Origin: Bradyrhizobium ivorense
GTDB taxonomy: Bacteria > Pseudomonadota > Alphaproteobacteria > Rhizobiales > Xanthobacteraceae
DNA: 64,000 nucleotides
Direction of reading: 5' to 3'
Assembly (NCBI RefSeq): GCF_900696085.1
Contig: NZ_CAADFC020000004.1
Span: 1,619,501 to 1,683,500 of the forward strand
Position numbers and translations under genes: made by a program
Notes under the pieces: generated by a model
Told to the model about the DNA's origin: nothing
Database searches by the model: none
The model's input: only the letters and a program-made list of their open reading frames with translations
In this document: in pieces, positions 26,210 through 34,525 of the stretch
Layout: every line of letters starts with the position of its first letter
How positions within the stretch are numbered: the first letter of the stretch is position 1

Positions 26210-26281
26210 GAATAGAGACCAACGACCCGCGCGCATTTTCCCTCTGGCGTTCCCGCCGGAGGGCGATTAGTCTGGACCCAA

Positions 26282-26301
26282 ATTGTAAGTACACTGTCAA
26301 T
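26282..26301 (+). promoter_or_regulatory. Probable MarR-type operator, copy 1
   Basis: ATTGTAAGTACACTGTCAAT is a 20-bp quasi-palindrome 14 bases before the TTG start of the monooxygenase gene. It matches ATTGTCAGTATACTGTCAAT at 31682-31701 at 18 of 20 positions. The only regulator in the module is the MarR protein at 30503-31009, so it is the likely binder. Binding is inference. Confidence 0.6.
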
Positions 26302-26315
26302 CTGGGAGGCAGACG

Positions 26316-27461
26316 TTGCGGATCGCCGTGATCGGCGGAGGGCCCGGCGGGCTTTACTTCGCCTATCTCTGGAAGAAGCGTCACCCCGACGCCGAGATCG
26401 ACCTGTTCGAACAGAACGCCGCCGGCGCCACCTGGGGCTTTGGCGTGGTGTTCTCCGAGCAGGCGCTGGAGTTTCTGCGTGCCGACGACCCCGAGACGGT
26501 CGACGCCATCACCCCACAGATGGAGAGCTGGAAGAACATCACGCTGAACCTGCGCGGCGAGAGCGTCGAGATCGACGGCGTCGGCTTCTCTTCGATCGGG
26601 CGGCTGGCGCTGCTGCAGATCCTGCAAGCGCGGGTGCGCAGCGTCGGTATCGCACCGCGCTTCGACACGTCGGTGCAATCTGTCGACCAGCTCCAAGGCT
26701 ACGATCTGATCGTCGCCGCCGACGGGCTGAACTCGATGGTTCGCCGCAGCTTTGAGAGCGCGTTCGGCGCCTCGGTGTCGCAATCCACCAACAAGTTCGC
26801 CTGGTATGGCACCACAAAGCCCTTCGCGACGCTGTCGCAGACCTTTGTCGCCACCGAGCGCGGCAGCTTTAACGCCCATCACTATCGTTACGCCAGGGAC
26901 ATGAGCACCTTCCTGGTCGAGTGCGATGCTGCGACCTGGGACGCCTACAGCTTTGCCGGCAAGAGCATCGAAGAGTCGCAGGCGATCTGCGAGGACGTGT
27001 TCGCGGCGAGGCTGGACGGCCATCGGCTGATCTCGAACAAATCGGTGTGGCGCAATTTCCCGTGGATCTGGAACGAGCGCTGGTCGCACGGCAACATGGT
27101 GCTGATCGGCGACGCGCTGCATTCGGCGCATTTCTCGATCGGCTCGGGCACACGGCTCGCGATCGAGGACGCGATCGCGCTGACCAAGGCGCTGGAGGCG
27201 GAGAACGACATTGCGGCGGCGCTGGCGCGCTACGAGAGCGAGCGCAAGCCGATCGTGAAAAAACTCGTCACCGCCGCGCGCACCAGCGCCGACTGGTACG
27301 AGCACTTTCCCGTGCACATGAAGCTGGGCCTGATGGATTTTGCCTACAGCTACATCACCCGCTCCGGCCGGATCGACGATGCGCGGCTGCGCGCGATGTC
27401 GCCGGCCTTCATGGCCCGTTACGAGGCCGCAAAGGGCAAGTCTTCGAGAGGCACGCCATGA
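26316..27461 (+). CDS. FAD monooxygenase resembling the N-terminal half of salicylyl-CoA / anthraniloyl-CoA hydroxylases
   Basis: 381 residues from a TTG at 26316; GGGAGG six bases upstream supports this start. Motifs are the GxGxxG loop VIGGGPGGLYFAYLW, IDLFEQNAAGATWGFGVVFS (its ATWGFGVVFS segment is typical of this CoA-ester hydroxylase group), VAADGLNSMVRR and LIGDALHSAHFSIGSGTRLAIEDAI. Known relatives hydroxylate aromatic CoA esters, and several (salicylyl-CoA 5-hydroxylase) carry a second OYE-like half of similar size that is missing here. The stop overlaps the start of the CoA ligase by four bases (ATGA), so the two are translationally coupled. Together they may turn a benzoate-type acid into gentisyl-CoA; the exact substrate is inferred. 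Confidence 0.75.
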   Translation: MRIAVIGGGPGGLYFAYLWKKRHPDAEIDLFEQNAAGATWGFGVVFSEQALEFLRADDPETVDAITPQMESWKNITLNLRGESVEIDGVGFSSIGRLALLQILQARVRSVGIAPRFDTSVQSVDQLQGYDLIVAADGLNSMVRRSFESAFGASVSQSTNKFAWYGTTKPFATLSQTFVATERGSFNAHHYRYARDMSTFLVECDAATWDAYSFAGKSIEESQAICEDVFAARLDGHRLISNKSVWRNFPWIWNERWSHGNMVLIGDALHSAHFSIGSGTRLAIEDAIALTKALEAENDIAAALARYESERKPIVKKLVTAARTSADWYEHFPVHMKLGLMDFAYSYITRSGRIDDARLRAMSPAFMARYEAAKGKSSRGTP

Positions 27462-29068
27462 CCGAGATCGCCGACCAGGTCCCGCAGGACAATCCCGGCG
27501 CGCGCGAGATCGGCTTTGCGCTTCCCGAGCGCTACAATGCGAGCCGCATCCTGTTCGACAATCTCGGCAACGGCAATGCCGAGCGCCTCGCGCTGACCGG
27601 CCCGGCCGGCACGCGGACCTATCGCGAGCTCTGCGCCGAGGCTGCACGCTGGGGCCACGCCTTCCAGTCGCTGGGCCTTACGCGCGGCGACCGCATCCTG
27701 CTGTTCCTCGACGACACCCCGGCCTATCCGGCGGCATTCTTCGGCGCGGTGCGCGCGGGTTTTGTGCCGCTCCTGATCAACACGCTGACAACGCCGGAGC
27801 TGCTGCAATTCTATTTGTCCGACGCCGGCGCGCAGGTCGCGGTCACCGACGCCGAGTTTTGTTCGCGCTTCAGCGCCGAGGCCTGCAAGGACACGCCGCT
27901 ACGCACGCTGATTGTGGTCAACGGCACGGCAGGCGAGCACGCCGTGGCCGAGGCGCGCAACGCAGGCGAATGGTTGCCGGATTTCGCAAGCGTGCTCGAC
28001 GCGGCCGACACGCATCGCAACGACATGGCGTTTTGGATGTATTCGTCGGGCTCGACCGGCCGCCCGAAGGGCATCGTGCATCTGCAGCACGACATGGCCT
28101 ATAGCGAACAGGCCTTTGCCCGCAGCGTGCTGAAGCTCTCGCCCGGCGACATCTGCTTCTCGGTGCCGAAGATCTTCTTCGCCTACGGTTTTGGCAATTC
28201 GATCACCTTCCCCTTCTCGGTCGGCGCGGCGACGCTGCTGCTGCCAGGGCAGCCGAAGTCGGCCGCGATCTTCGCCGCGATCGAGCAATACCGCCCGACG
28301 GTGTTCTTCGGCCTGCCGACGCTCTACGTGACCCTAACCAAGGCGGAGGGCGCGGATGCTGCCGACTTCTCCTCGCTGCGCATGGCGGTTTCCGCCGCCG
28401 AGGTGCTGTCGGCCGACGTCTTCAATGGCTGGAAGCGGCTGACCGGGCTCGAGATCATCGAGGGCCTCGGCTCGACCGAGGTCTTGCACATCTATCTCTG
28501 CAATCGCGCCGAGACAAAAAAGCTCGGCGCCGCCGGCATGCGCGTCCCGGGCTACGAGATCATGCTGCGTGACAGCGATGGCCGCGAGGTCGGCGACGAC
28601 GAGGAAGGGATTTTGTGGGTGCGCGGCGATTCCGCGACGCCGCTGTACTGGAATCGGCCGGACAAGACTGCCGAGACCGTGCGCGAGGATGGTTGGATCT
28701 ACACCGGCGACCGCTTTGTGCGCGACAGCGACGGCTTTCATTTCTTCCGCGGCCGCGCCGACGACCTGGTCAAGATCTCCGGCCAGTGGATCTATCCGCT
28801 CGAGGTCGAGCTCTGCCTCGCCGATCACCCCGACGTCCGCGAATGCGCCGTCTACGCCGCCGAACTGCCCGACCGTCGCATGACGCTGAAGGCCGTGGTG
28901 GTGATGAACCGCGGCGGCTTCGACGCAACCGAGGCGACGCGGCGGCTGCAGGATTACGTCAAGGCAAAGCTGCTGCCGTACAAATACCCGCGCGAGGTGA
29001 CGTTTGTCGACGAGTTGCCGAAGACCGGAACGGGCAAGATCGACCGGCAGGCGGTGATGCGGATGTAG
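27458..29068 (+). CDS. Benzoate-CoA ligase family AMP-forming ligase
   Basis: 536 residues, ATG at 27458 inside the previous stop. Adenylate-forming motifs are WMYSSGSTGRPKGIVH (P-loop, ~190-205), EGLGSTEVLHIYL (~335), YTGDRFVRDSDGFHFFRGRADDLVKISGQWI (~415-445) and the catalytic lysine in PKTGTGKIDR near the end. The overall pattern (LPERYNASRILFDNL at the start, GFGNSITFPFSVGA in the middle) is that of benzoate/4-hydroxybenzoate-CoA ligases. It uses ATP and CoA to activate an aromatic acid. Its partner monooxygenase suggests 2- or 3-hydroxybenzoate or anthranilate-like acids. It is followed by repeats and the convergent hydroxylase gene. Confidence 0.82.
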   Translation: MTEIADQVPQDNPGAREIGFALPERYNASRILFDNLGNGNAERLALTGPAGTRTYRELCAEAARWGHAFQSLGLTRGDRILLFLDDTPAYPAAFFGAVRAGFVPLLINTLTTPELLQFYLSDAGAQVAVTDAEFCSRFSAEACKDTPLRTLIVVNGTAGEHAVAEARNAGEWLPDFASVLDAADTHRNDMAFWMYSSGSTGRPKGIVHLQHDMAYSEQAFARSVLKLSPGDICFSVPKIFFAYGFGNSITFPFSVGAATLLLPGQPKSAAIFAAIEQYRPTVFFGLPTLYVTLTKAEGADAADFSSLRMAVSAAEVLSADVFNGWKRLTGLEIIEGLGSTEVLHIYLCNRAETKKLGAAGMRVPGYEIMLRDSDGREVGDDEEGILWVRGDSATPLYWNRPDKTAETVREDGWIYTGDRFVRDSDGFHFFRGRADDLVKISGQWIYPLEVELCLADHPDVRECAVYAAELPDRRMTLKAVVVMNRGGFDATEATRRLQDYVKAKLLPYKYPREVTFVDELPKTGTGKIDRQAVMRM

Positions 29069-29318
29069 TCGAGCCGGCGCGAACGTCTCGCCCGGGGCCA
29101 CCCCTCTCCCCACCCTCCCCCGCAAGGGAGGAGGGAGCCTGACCAGCGTGCTCACCTCACACGCATGCGTCCTCTCGGGAGATTGGTTCGTGGCGATCAA
29201 TGCTGACTCAACGCGGATGTAAGGAGCACACCGGCGGAAGGGCTCCCTCCCCCCTTGCGGGGGAGGGTTGGGGAGAGGGGTGCCACACGGCGCGCTCTCT
29301 CAGCGAACGCTCGGAAAA
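29069..29318. repeat. Inverted repeat of CCCTCTCCCC type between convergent genes
   Basis: CACCCCTCTCCCCACCCTCC near 29100 faces GGAGGGTTGGGGAGAGGGGTG near 29265-29282, and GGGAGGAGGGAGCC (near 29126) faces GGGCTCCCTCC (near 29240). The two genes converge here, and this hairpin may serve as a two-way transcription end. Confidence 0.6.
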
Positions 29319-30503
29319 CTAAGCCTTCAGCCCCGTCCCGCCATACAGCCACGCGATGTCATCGCACCACTGATCCTGCGACTTCGCGCTCATGATGGCG
29401 TTGCGGATGCGGGCGTGGTCGCCGGCGGGGTGATAGATGTGCTCGCCGATCGCGCGCGACATCAGTTGCACGCGCGCGGTGCGCGGGAAGCGTTGCGCGC
29501 GGTAGGCTTCGAGTGCAGCATCCTGGTCGTCGTGATTGGCCAGCATGTGCGACAGGCAGACCGCGTCCTCCATCGCCTGGCAGGCGCCTTGCGCGAAATA
29601 TTGCAGCATCGGGTGCGCGGCGTCGCCGAGCAGCACGGTGCGCCCGTCGATCCAGCGCTCGGCGGGCTCGCGGTCGCACAGCACCCAGAGCTTCCAGTTG
29701 GTGCCGTGGCGGATGATGTTTTGCGCCCGCTCATGGACGTGGACAAAACCCTTCATCACCTCGGCTTCGGAAACCGGCTTGCCGGCGACCGGCTCCGGCG
29801 CATCGTTGTGATAGGTGACGACGAGGTTGAACACCTTCCAGCCCGACAGCGGGTAATGCACGATGTGGCACTTCGGTCCCGCCCACAGCGTCGCCGCGTT
29901 CCAGCGCAGATCCTCCGGCATCTGCTCGGTCGGGATCACCGAGCGATAGGTGGTGTGACCGGAGACGCGCGGCGGGCCATCGCCGACCACCTGCTTGCGG
30001 ATGTTCGACCACAGACCGTCGGCGCCGATCAGCAGGCGTCCGGTGACGCGCTCGCCATTGGCGATTGTTGCAGTCACCGACGAACCGTCCTGCTCGTAGC
30101 CGGTCACCTCGCTCGAGACGCGCAGCTCGATCAACTCATGACTCTCGCAGGCGCGCAGGAACACCCCGTGCAGATCGCCGCGATGCACCACCGCGTAAGG
30201 GTTGCCAAAGCGCGCGCGAAACGCATCGCCAAGATCGATATGGGTGATCTCGTCGGCGGTGAGCGCGTCCATCAGCCGGAGCTTGTCGATATAGACCGCC
30301 ATGTTGCGCGCGGCCTCGCCGACGCCGAGATAGTCGAAGGCGTGGAAGGCGTTCGGGCCGAGCTGGATGCCGGCGCCGATCTCGCCGAGCGCGGCAGCCT
30401 TTTCCAGGAGGATCGAACGAATGCCCTTCTGCGCCAGCCCCAGCGCCACGGCGAGCCCGCCGATGCCGCCGCCCGCGATCAGGACCGGTTTTGCCCCTGC
30501 CAT
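29319..30503 (-). CDS. 3-hydroxybenzoate 6-hydroxylase (FAD monooxygenase)
   Basis: 394 residues, the standard length of single-component class A hydroxylases. Features are the FAD loop LIAGGGIGGLAVALGLAQKG, LLEKAAALGEIGAGIQLGPNAFHAFDYLGV (typical of 3-hydroxybenzoate and salicylate hydroxylases), the DG motif IGADGLWSNIR and VLLGDAAHPMLQYFAQGACQAMEDAV. It would use NADH and O2 to make gentisate, fitting the gentisate dioxygenase and maleylpyruvate isomerase genes beside it. Its start codon overlaps the stop of the MarR gene, and that gene overlaps the isomerase gene, so the three form one tight unit. 3-hydroxybenzoate is the best substrate guess; a salicylate relative cannot be excluded. Confidence 0.82.
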   Translation of the reverse strand: MAGAKPVLIAGGGIGGLAVALGLAQKGIRSILLEKAAALGEIGAGIQLGPNAFHAFDYLGVGEAARNMAVYIDKLRLMDALTADEITHIDLGDAFRARFGNPYAVVHRGDLHGVFLRACESHELIELRVSSEVTGYEQDGSSVTATIANGERVTGRLLIGADGLWSNIRKQVVGDGPPRVSGHTTYRSVIPTEQMPEDLRWNAATLWAGPKCHIVHYPLSGWKVFNLVVTYHNDAPEPVAGKPVSEAEVMKGFVHVHERAQNIIRHGTNWKLWVLCDREPAERWIDGRTVLLGDAAHPMLQYFAQGACQAMEDAVCLSHMLANHDDQDAALEAYRAQRFPRTARVQLMSRAIGEHIYHPAGDHARIRNAIMSAKSQDQWCDDIAWLYGGTGLKA

Positions 30504-31009
30504 CAGGTGGACCTTCCCAAATGTTCGAGCGCATCTTCGGCGCGCAGCGGCACGCGCGAGGCCTCGTTGTTGAGATCGACCAACTGGGTCAGCAGCGCCA
30601 GCAGCGTCTTGCGGTCGGCCGGCTTCAGCGGCTGCAGCATTCGCGCCTGCGCCTTGTCGACCGAGGGCATGATCTGATCAAGCACCGCGGCGCCCGCCTT
30701 GGTAAGATACAGCAGCTTGACGCGCTTGTCCTCCGGCGCGGGCTTGCGCACGATGAACGCCTTGGCCTGCAGCCGCTCGATGACGTTGCCGAGCGTGGAG
30801 CGGTCGAACGCGATCACCGCGGAGAGCCGCGTTGCGTCGATGCCCGGATGAGTCGAGATCGCGATCAGCGCGGCGTATTGCACCGGGGTCAGATCGAACG
30901 CCTTGCACTCCTCGATGAACAGCGCGACCGCGATCTGCTGCATGCGGCGGAACAGATAGCCGGGCGCGGTGTAGACCGCGTCCATGGTGACGGGTTTGCT
31001 ATTCGGCAT
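30503..31009 (-). CDS. MarR-family transcriptional regulator of the gentisate module
   Basis: 168 residues with the winged helix-turn-helix of MarR: LTPVQYAALIAISTHPGIDATRLSAVIAFDRSTLGNVIERLQAKAFIVRKPAPEDKR covers helices 3-5 and the wing, ending in the conserved DxR-type wing (EDKRVKLLYLT). Long N- and C-terminal helices give the dimer interface. MarR proteins usually repress and are released by small phenolic ligands, so a hydroxybenzoate or gentisate would be a natural inducer. It sits between the isomerase and hydroxylase genes, overlapping both. Two near-identical 20-bp quasi-palindromes at 26282 and 31682 are the probable targets. Confidence 0.87.
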   Translation of the reverse strand: MPNSKPVTMDAVYTAPGYLFRRMQQIAVALFIEECKAFDLTPVQYAALIAISTHPGIDATRLSAVIAFDRSTLGNVIERLQAKAFIVRKPAPEDKRVKLLYLTKAGAAVLDQIMPSVDKAQARMLQPLKPADRKTLLALLTQLVDLNNEASRVPLRAEDALEHLGRST

Positions 31010-31631
31010 CGGGCTGCTGGTCCGGAGCGGCGTCGGCGAATGCCTTGACCTGCCTGGCCGCGGCCTCGGCCTTCAGCAGGCGCGGAAAGGCCGAGACGTC
31101 GACGCCGAAGCGCCGCGCGTTGGCGAGCTGCGGCACCAGGCAGAGATCGGCCAAAGTCGGCGCATCGCCGAAACAGAACGGCCCGCCTTCCCCCGCGATC
31201 AGGATCTCGCAGGCCGACAAGCCCTCGCGGTTGGCCCACGCCGCCCACTCCGTTACCTGCCCTTCGGGGAAGCCGAGCTGGCGCAGCCGCGCCAGCACTT
31301 TCAGGTTCTGCACCGGGTGGGTGTCGCAGGCGAGCACTTGCGCAAAGGCGCGCACCTTGGCGCGGCGCAGCGGGTCCTGCGGCAGCAGCGGCGGATTGGG
31401 ATGGGTCTCGTCCAGCCATTCGATGATGGCGAGCGACTGGGTCAGAATGGCGCCGGCGTCATTCTCCAGCGTCGGCACCAGGCCCTGCGGGTTGATCGCG
31501 AGATAAGCCGGCGCGCATTGCTCGCCCTTGCGCAGATGATGCGGCAGATGTTCGGGCGAGAGTCCCTTCAGATTGAGGGCGATCCGGACCCTGTAGGACG
31601 CGCTGCTGCGGAAATAGCCATGCAGCTTCAT
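30999..31631 (-). CDS. Maleylpyruvate (maleylacetoacetate) isomerase, zeta-class glutathione transferase
   Basis: 210 residues. The N-terminal thioredoxin-fold opening MKLHGYFRSSASYRVRIALNLKGL carries the SS-x-x-RVRIAL active-site motif of zeta glutathione transferases, here with Ala-Ser-Tyr where maleylacetoacetate isomerases often have a Cys. QGLVPTLE and LTQSLAIIEWLDE bind glutathione. DLCLVPQLANARRFGVD is typical of the C-terminal domain. It isomerises maleylpyruvate to fumarylpyruvate using glutathione as cofactor. It is the first gene of a minus-strand unit with marR and the hydroxylase and is divergent from gentisate dioxygenase, with a probable operator between. Confidence 0.85.
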   Translation of the reverse strand: MKLHGYFRSSASYRVRIALNLKGLSPEHLPHHLRKGEQCAPAYLAINPQGLVPTLENDAGAILTQSLAIIEWLDETHPNPPLLPQDPLRRAKVRAFAQVLACDTHPVQNLKVLARLRQLGFPEGQVTEWAAWANREGLSACEILIAGEGGPFCFGDAPTLADLCLVPQLANARRFGVDVSAFPRLLKAEAAARQVKAFADAAPDQQPDAE

Positions 31632-31681
31632 CGGAACCTCCCTTGCACCTCGTTATTGGCTGGTTGATTGACGCTAGCCAC

Positions 31682-31701
31682 ATTGTCAGTATACTGTCAA
31701 T
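31682..31701. promoter_or_regulatory. Probable MarR-type operator, copy 2
   Basis: ATTGTCAGTATACTGTCAAT lies in the divergent gap, 50 bases from the isomerase start and 34 from the gentisate dioxygenase start. The inner TTG[A/T]CAGTATACTGTCAA is a palindrome with one mismatch pair. Its near copy at 26282 precedes the monooxygenase-ligase pair, so three transcription units could be controlled together. Confidence 0.65.
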
Positions 31702-31735
31702 CAATCGAACCGACAAGAACGATGGGAGGCTTGCC

Positions 31736-32776
31736 ATGGAAGCCGTGCAGAAGACCCCGGAGCGCGAGGCGTTCTACAAGAAGATCGATGGCCAAAACCT
31801 CTCGGCGCTGTGGAACGTGATGAACGATCTGATCACGCCGGAGCCGAAGAGCGCCTGCCGCCCGCATCTGTGGAAGTTCGACCAGATCCGCGACTACATG
31901 AACGAGGCCGGCAAGCTGATCACGGCCAAGGAGGCCGAGCGCCGCGTGCTGGTGCTGGAAAATCCCGGCCTGCGCGGCCAGTCCAAGATCACGACCTCGC
32001 TGTTCGCCGGCGTGCAGATGGTGGTGCCGGGCGACATCGCCCCCGCCCATCGCCACGCCCAGTCGGCGCTGCGCTTCGTGCTCGAGGGCAAGGGCGCCTT
32101 CACCGCCGTCGACGGCGAGCGCACTGCGATGGCGCCGGGCGATTTCGTCATCACGCCGTCGATGACCTGGCACGATCATTCCAACGAGACCAATGAGCCG
32201 ATGTTCTGGCTCGACGGGCTCGACATCCCAATGGTGCAGTTCTTCGACTGCTCGTTTGCCGAGGGCGCCAAGGAGGACCAGCAGCAGATATCGAAACCGT
32301 CCGGCGCGAGCTTCGGGCGCTACGGCCACAATCTGCTGCCGGTCGACCAGCGGCGGACGTCGAAGACCTCGCCGATCTTCAACTATCCCTATGAGTACAC
32401 CCGCGAGGCGCTGGAGAAGGCCAAGGCCAGCGACGAGTGGGACGCCTGCCACGGCCTGAAGCTGCGCTTCTCCAACCCCGAGACCGGCGATTTTGCGATG
32501 CCGACCATCGGCACCTTCATCCAGTTGCTGCCGAAGGGTTTCAAGACCGCGCGCTATCGCTCGACCGACGCCACCGTGTTCGCCGCAATCGAAGGCAAGG
32601 GCCGCACCAGGATCGGCGACCAGACTTTTGAATGGGGTCCGCGCGACCTGTTCGTGGTGCCGAGCTGGCACTGGGTGACGCACGAGGCCGATACCGACTC
32701 GGTGCTGTTCTCGTTCTCCGACCGCCCGGTGCAGCAGAAGCTCGACCTGTTCCGCGAGGATCGCGGGAACGCGTAA
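31736..32776 (+). CDS. Gentisate 1,2-dioxygenase
   Basis: 346 residues from the ATG at 31736 with GGGAGG six bases upstream; the open frame runs back to 31643 through the operator. A bicupin: the first cupin has the iron ligands in APAHRHAQSALRFVLEG and the later WHDHSNE, and the second has FAAIEGKGRTRIGDQTF and VVPSWHWVTHE. N-terminal ALWNVMNDLITPEPKS is the gentisate dioxygenase signature. It opens the ring of gentisate between C1 and C2 to give maleylpyruvate using Fe(II) and O2 in the cytoplasm. It is read alone, opposite to the isomerase-marR-hydroxylase unit. Confidence 0.93.
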   Translation: MEAVQKTPEREAFYKKIDGQNLSALWNVMNDLITPEPKSACRPHLWKFDQIRDYMNEAGKLITAKEAERRVLVLENPGLRGQSKITTSLFAGVQMVVPGDIAPAHRHAQSALRFVLEGKGAFTAVDGERTAMAPGDFVITPSMTWHDHSNETNEPMFWLDGLDIPMVQFFDCSFAEGAKEDQQQISKPSGASFGRYGHNLLPVDQRRTSKTSPIFNYPYEYTREALEKAKASDEWDACHGLKLRFSNPETGDFAMPTIGTFIQLLPKGFKTARYRSTDATVFAAIEGKGRTRIGDQTFEWGPRDLFVVPSWHWVTHEADTDSVLFSFSDRPVQQKLDLFREDRGNA

Positions 32777-32804
32777 CTGGCTAGGGAGGCAAAGGCGCCT
32801 CCTA

Positions 32805-32928
32805 CCGTCATTGCGAGCGAAGCGAAGCAATCCAACTTTCCGCATTCGCGGGGAGATGGATTGCTTCGTCGCGGAGCCTGTCATCGGGCGCGCATTCGCG
32901 CGACCCGTTGGCGCCTCGCAATGACGGC
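32805..32928. repeat. Palindromic intergenic repeat (GTCATTGCGAG family), copy 2
   Basis: CCGTCATTGCGAGCGAAGCGAAGCAATCC at the left end is mirrored by CCTCGCAATGACGG at the right end, with an inner GATGGATTGCTTCG. Same family as 1722-1809. It lies between the convergent dioxygenase and ABC permease genes and ends only 7 bases before the permease stop. Confidence 0.7.
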
Positions 32929-32934
32929 GTGCCC

Positions 32935-33780
32935 TCACCGCCAATGCAGCAGCCGCGCCTCGAGCAGGTTGATCAACTTCCCTACCGCCAGTCCGAACAG
33001 CGACAGGATGACGACGCCGGCGAGCAACTGGTCGGTCTGCATCAGATTGCCGGCCTGCAGCACGAAGGCGCCAATGCCGTATTCCGCGCCGATCATCTCG
33101 GCGCTTACGACCAGCAAAAGCGCGACCGAGGCGGTGATGCGGAAGCCGGCGAGGATCGAGGGCAGCGCGCCGGGCCAGATCACGCGGCGCACGATGGCGT
33201 GGAACGGGACGTTGAAGCTCTGCGCCATCCGGATCAAATTGCGCGGCACCGCATCGACGCCGCTATAGACCGAGATCGCGGTCGAGAAGAACACCCCGAG
33301 CGCAATGGTCGCGATCTTCGGTTCTTCGCCGATGCCGAGCCACAGGATCAAGAGCGGCAGCAGCGCGATCTTCGGGATCGGGAACAGCGCCGAGATGAAG
33401 GTGATGCCGACGCCGCGCGCCATGCCCGACAGCCCGATCGCAAAGCCGACAATGACGCCGGCGACCGTGCCGATGATCCAGCCGGTGCCGATACGCAGCA
33501 GCGACCATGAGAGGTGATGCCACAGTGCGCCCGAGGTCGCGAGCTTGGTGATCGCTACAGCAATGGCCGACGGCGCCGGCAGGAACAGCGCATTGACCCA
33601 GCCGGCGCTGCCGGCGAGCTGCCAGACCGCGATGACCAGCGCGAGCGCGACCCAGCCGGAAGAACGGCTGCCGCCCGGCGCAAATCCGGCGCCGCGAAAT
33701 TCGACCGGACGCTTGGCTTCCGTCGCCTGCTCCTTCGCCTGCGGCGCGCGATCAAGCATGCTGGACCTCGCGCTCGGCAT
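32935..33780 (-). CDS. ABC transporter permease (NitT/TauT/SsuC type)
   Basis: 281 residues. AAGGAAG lies before the ATG at 33780; another ATG at 33759 is possible. About six membrane helices are seen, with the EAA cytoplasmic loop in AQSFNVPFHAIVRRVIWPGALPSILAGFRITASVALL, which contacts the ATPase. The arrangement is that of taurine, sulfonate, nitrate or riboflavin-precursor importers. Its start overlaps the ATPase gene end by 29 bases. The substrate cannot be read; neighbours are an FAD oxidoreductase and a LysR regulator. Confidence 0.88.
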   Translation of the reverse strand: MPSARSSMLDRAPQAKEQATEAKRPVEFRGAGFAPGGSRSSGWVALALVIAVWQLAGSAGWVNALFLPAPSAIAVAITKLATSGALWHHLSWSLLRIGTGWIIGTVAGVIVGFAIGLSGMARGVGITFISALFPIPKIALLPLLILWLGIGEEPKIATIALGVFFSTAISVYSGVDAVPRNLIRMAQSFNVPFHAIVRRVIWPGALPSILAGFRITASVALLLVVSAEMIGAEYGIGAFVLQAGNLMQTDQLLAGVVILSLFGLAVGKLINLLEARLLHWR

Positions 33781-34525
33781 CGATCGCTTCCTTGCGGATC
33801 AGCGACCACAGGTCGGCCTGCAGCGCGGCCATCTTGCCGCGCGCATCCACCGCGCCGCGCTCGGCGCGGGTCATCGGGATGCTCACGATCTCGCGAATGC
33901 GGCCCGGGCGGCGCGACAGCACCACGACGCGGTCGGCGAGCCGCACCGCCTCCTCGAGGTTATGCGTGACATACACCGCGCCCATCGCGCCGTCGGCGAG
34001 CAGCCCGACAAAGTCCTCCATCAGCAGCTCGCGGGTCTGCGAATCCAGCGCCGACAGCGGCTCGTCCATCAACAGGATCGCCGGCCGCACCGCCAGCGCC
34101 CGCGCGATGCCGACGCGCTGCCGCATGCCGCCGGAGAGCTGCTTTGGGTAGGCCGCGCGAAAATCGGCAAGGCCGGTGCGACGCAGCGCGTCGTCGATCA
34201 CGGCGCCGCGCTCACTGGGGCTCAACGCCGTGTGCAGCAGCGGGAACGCGACGTTCTCCTCCACCGTATTCCAGGGCAGCAGCGCAAAATCCTGGAACAC
34301 GAAGGTCAGCGGATTGAGGCTGCCCGCCGGCGGCGCGCCGCGCAACTGCGCTGCGCCCCTACCCGGCTGCAGCAAGCCGCCGAGGATTTGCAGCAGCGTG
34401 CTCTTGCCGCAGCCGGACGGCCCGACGATCGCGACCACCTCGCCGGCGGCGACCTGGAAGGAGACATCGTCGAGCACGTCGAGCGCGCCGAAGCGATGGC
34501 TGATATGGTCGGCGATCAGGTCCAT
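33752..34525 (-). CDS. ABC transporter ATP-binding protein (NitT/TauT/SsuB type)
   Basis: 257 residues with Walker A GPSGCGKST (~35-43), Q-loop TFVFQDFALLPW, signature LSGGMRQRVGIARAL (~138), Walker B ILLMDEPLSALD and the H-loop in YVTHNLEEAV. This is a cytoplasmic energiser of the importer; the TauB/SsuB subgroup is suggested by HRFGALDVLDDVSF and by the permease type. It overlaps the permease gene. A ~390-base repeat-filled gap separates it from the binding-protein gene upstream on the same strand. Confidence 0.9.
   Translation of the reverse strand: MDLIADHISHRFGALDVLDDVSFQVAAGEVVAIVGPSGCGKSTLLQILGGLLQPGRGAAQLRGAPPAGSLNPLTFVFQDFALLPWNTVEENVAFPLLHTALSPSERGAVIDDALRRTGLADFRAAYPKQLSGGMRQRVGIARALAVRPAILLMDEPLSALDSQTRELLMEDFVGLLADGAMGAVYVTHNLEEAVRLADRVVVLSRRPGRIREIVSIPMTRAERGAVDARGKMAALQADLWSLIRKEAIDAEREVQHA

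Noticed and set aside
26921..27457. N-terminal extension of the CoA ligase to 715 residues
   Set aside because: It is the shadow of the monooxygenase gene; the ATG overlapping the upstream stop begins the real protein.
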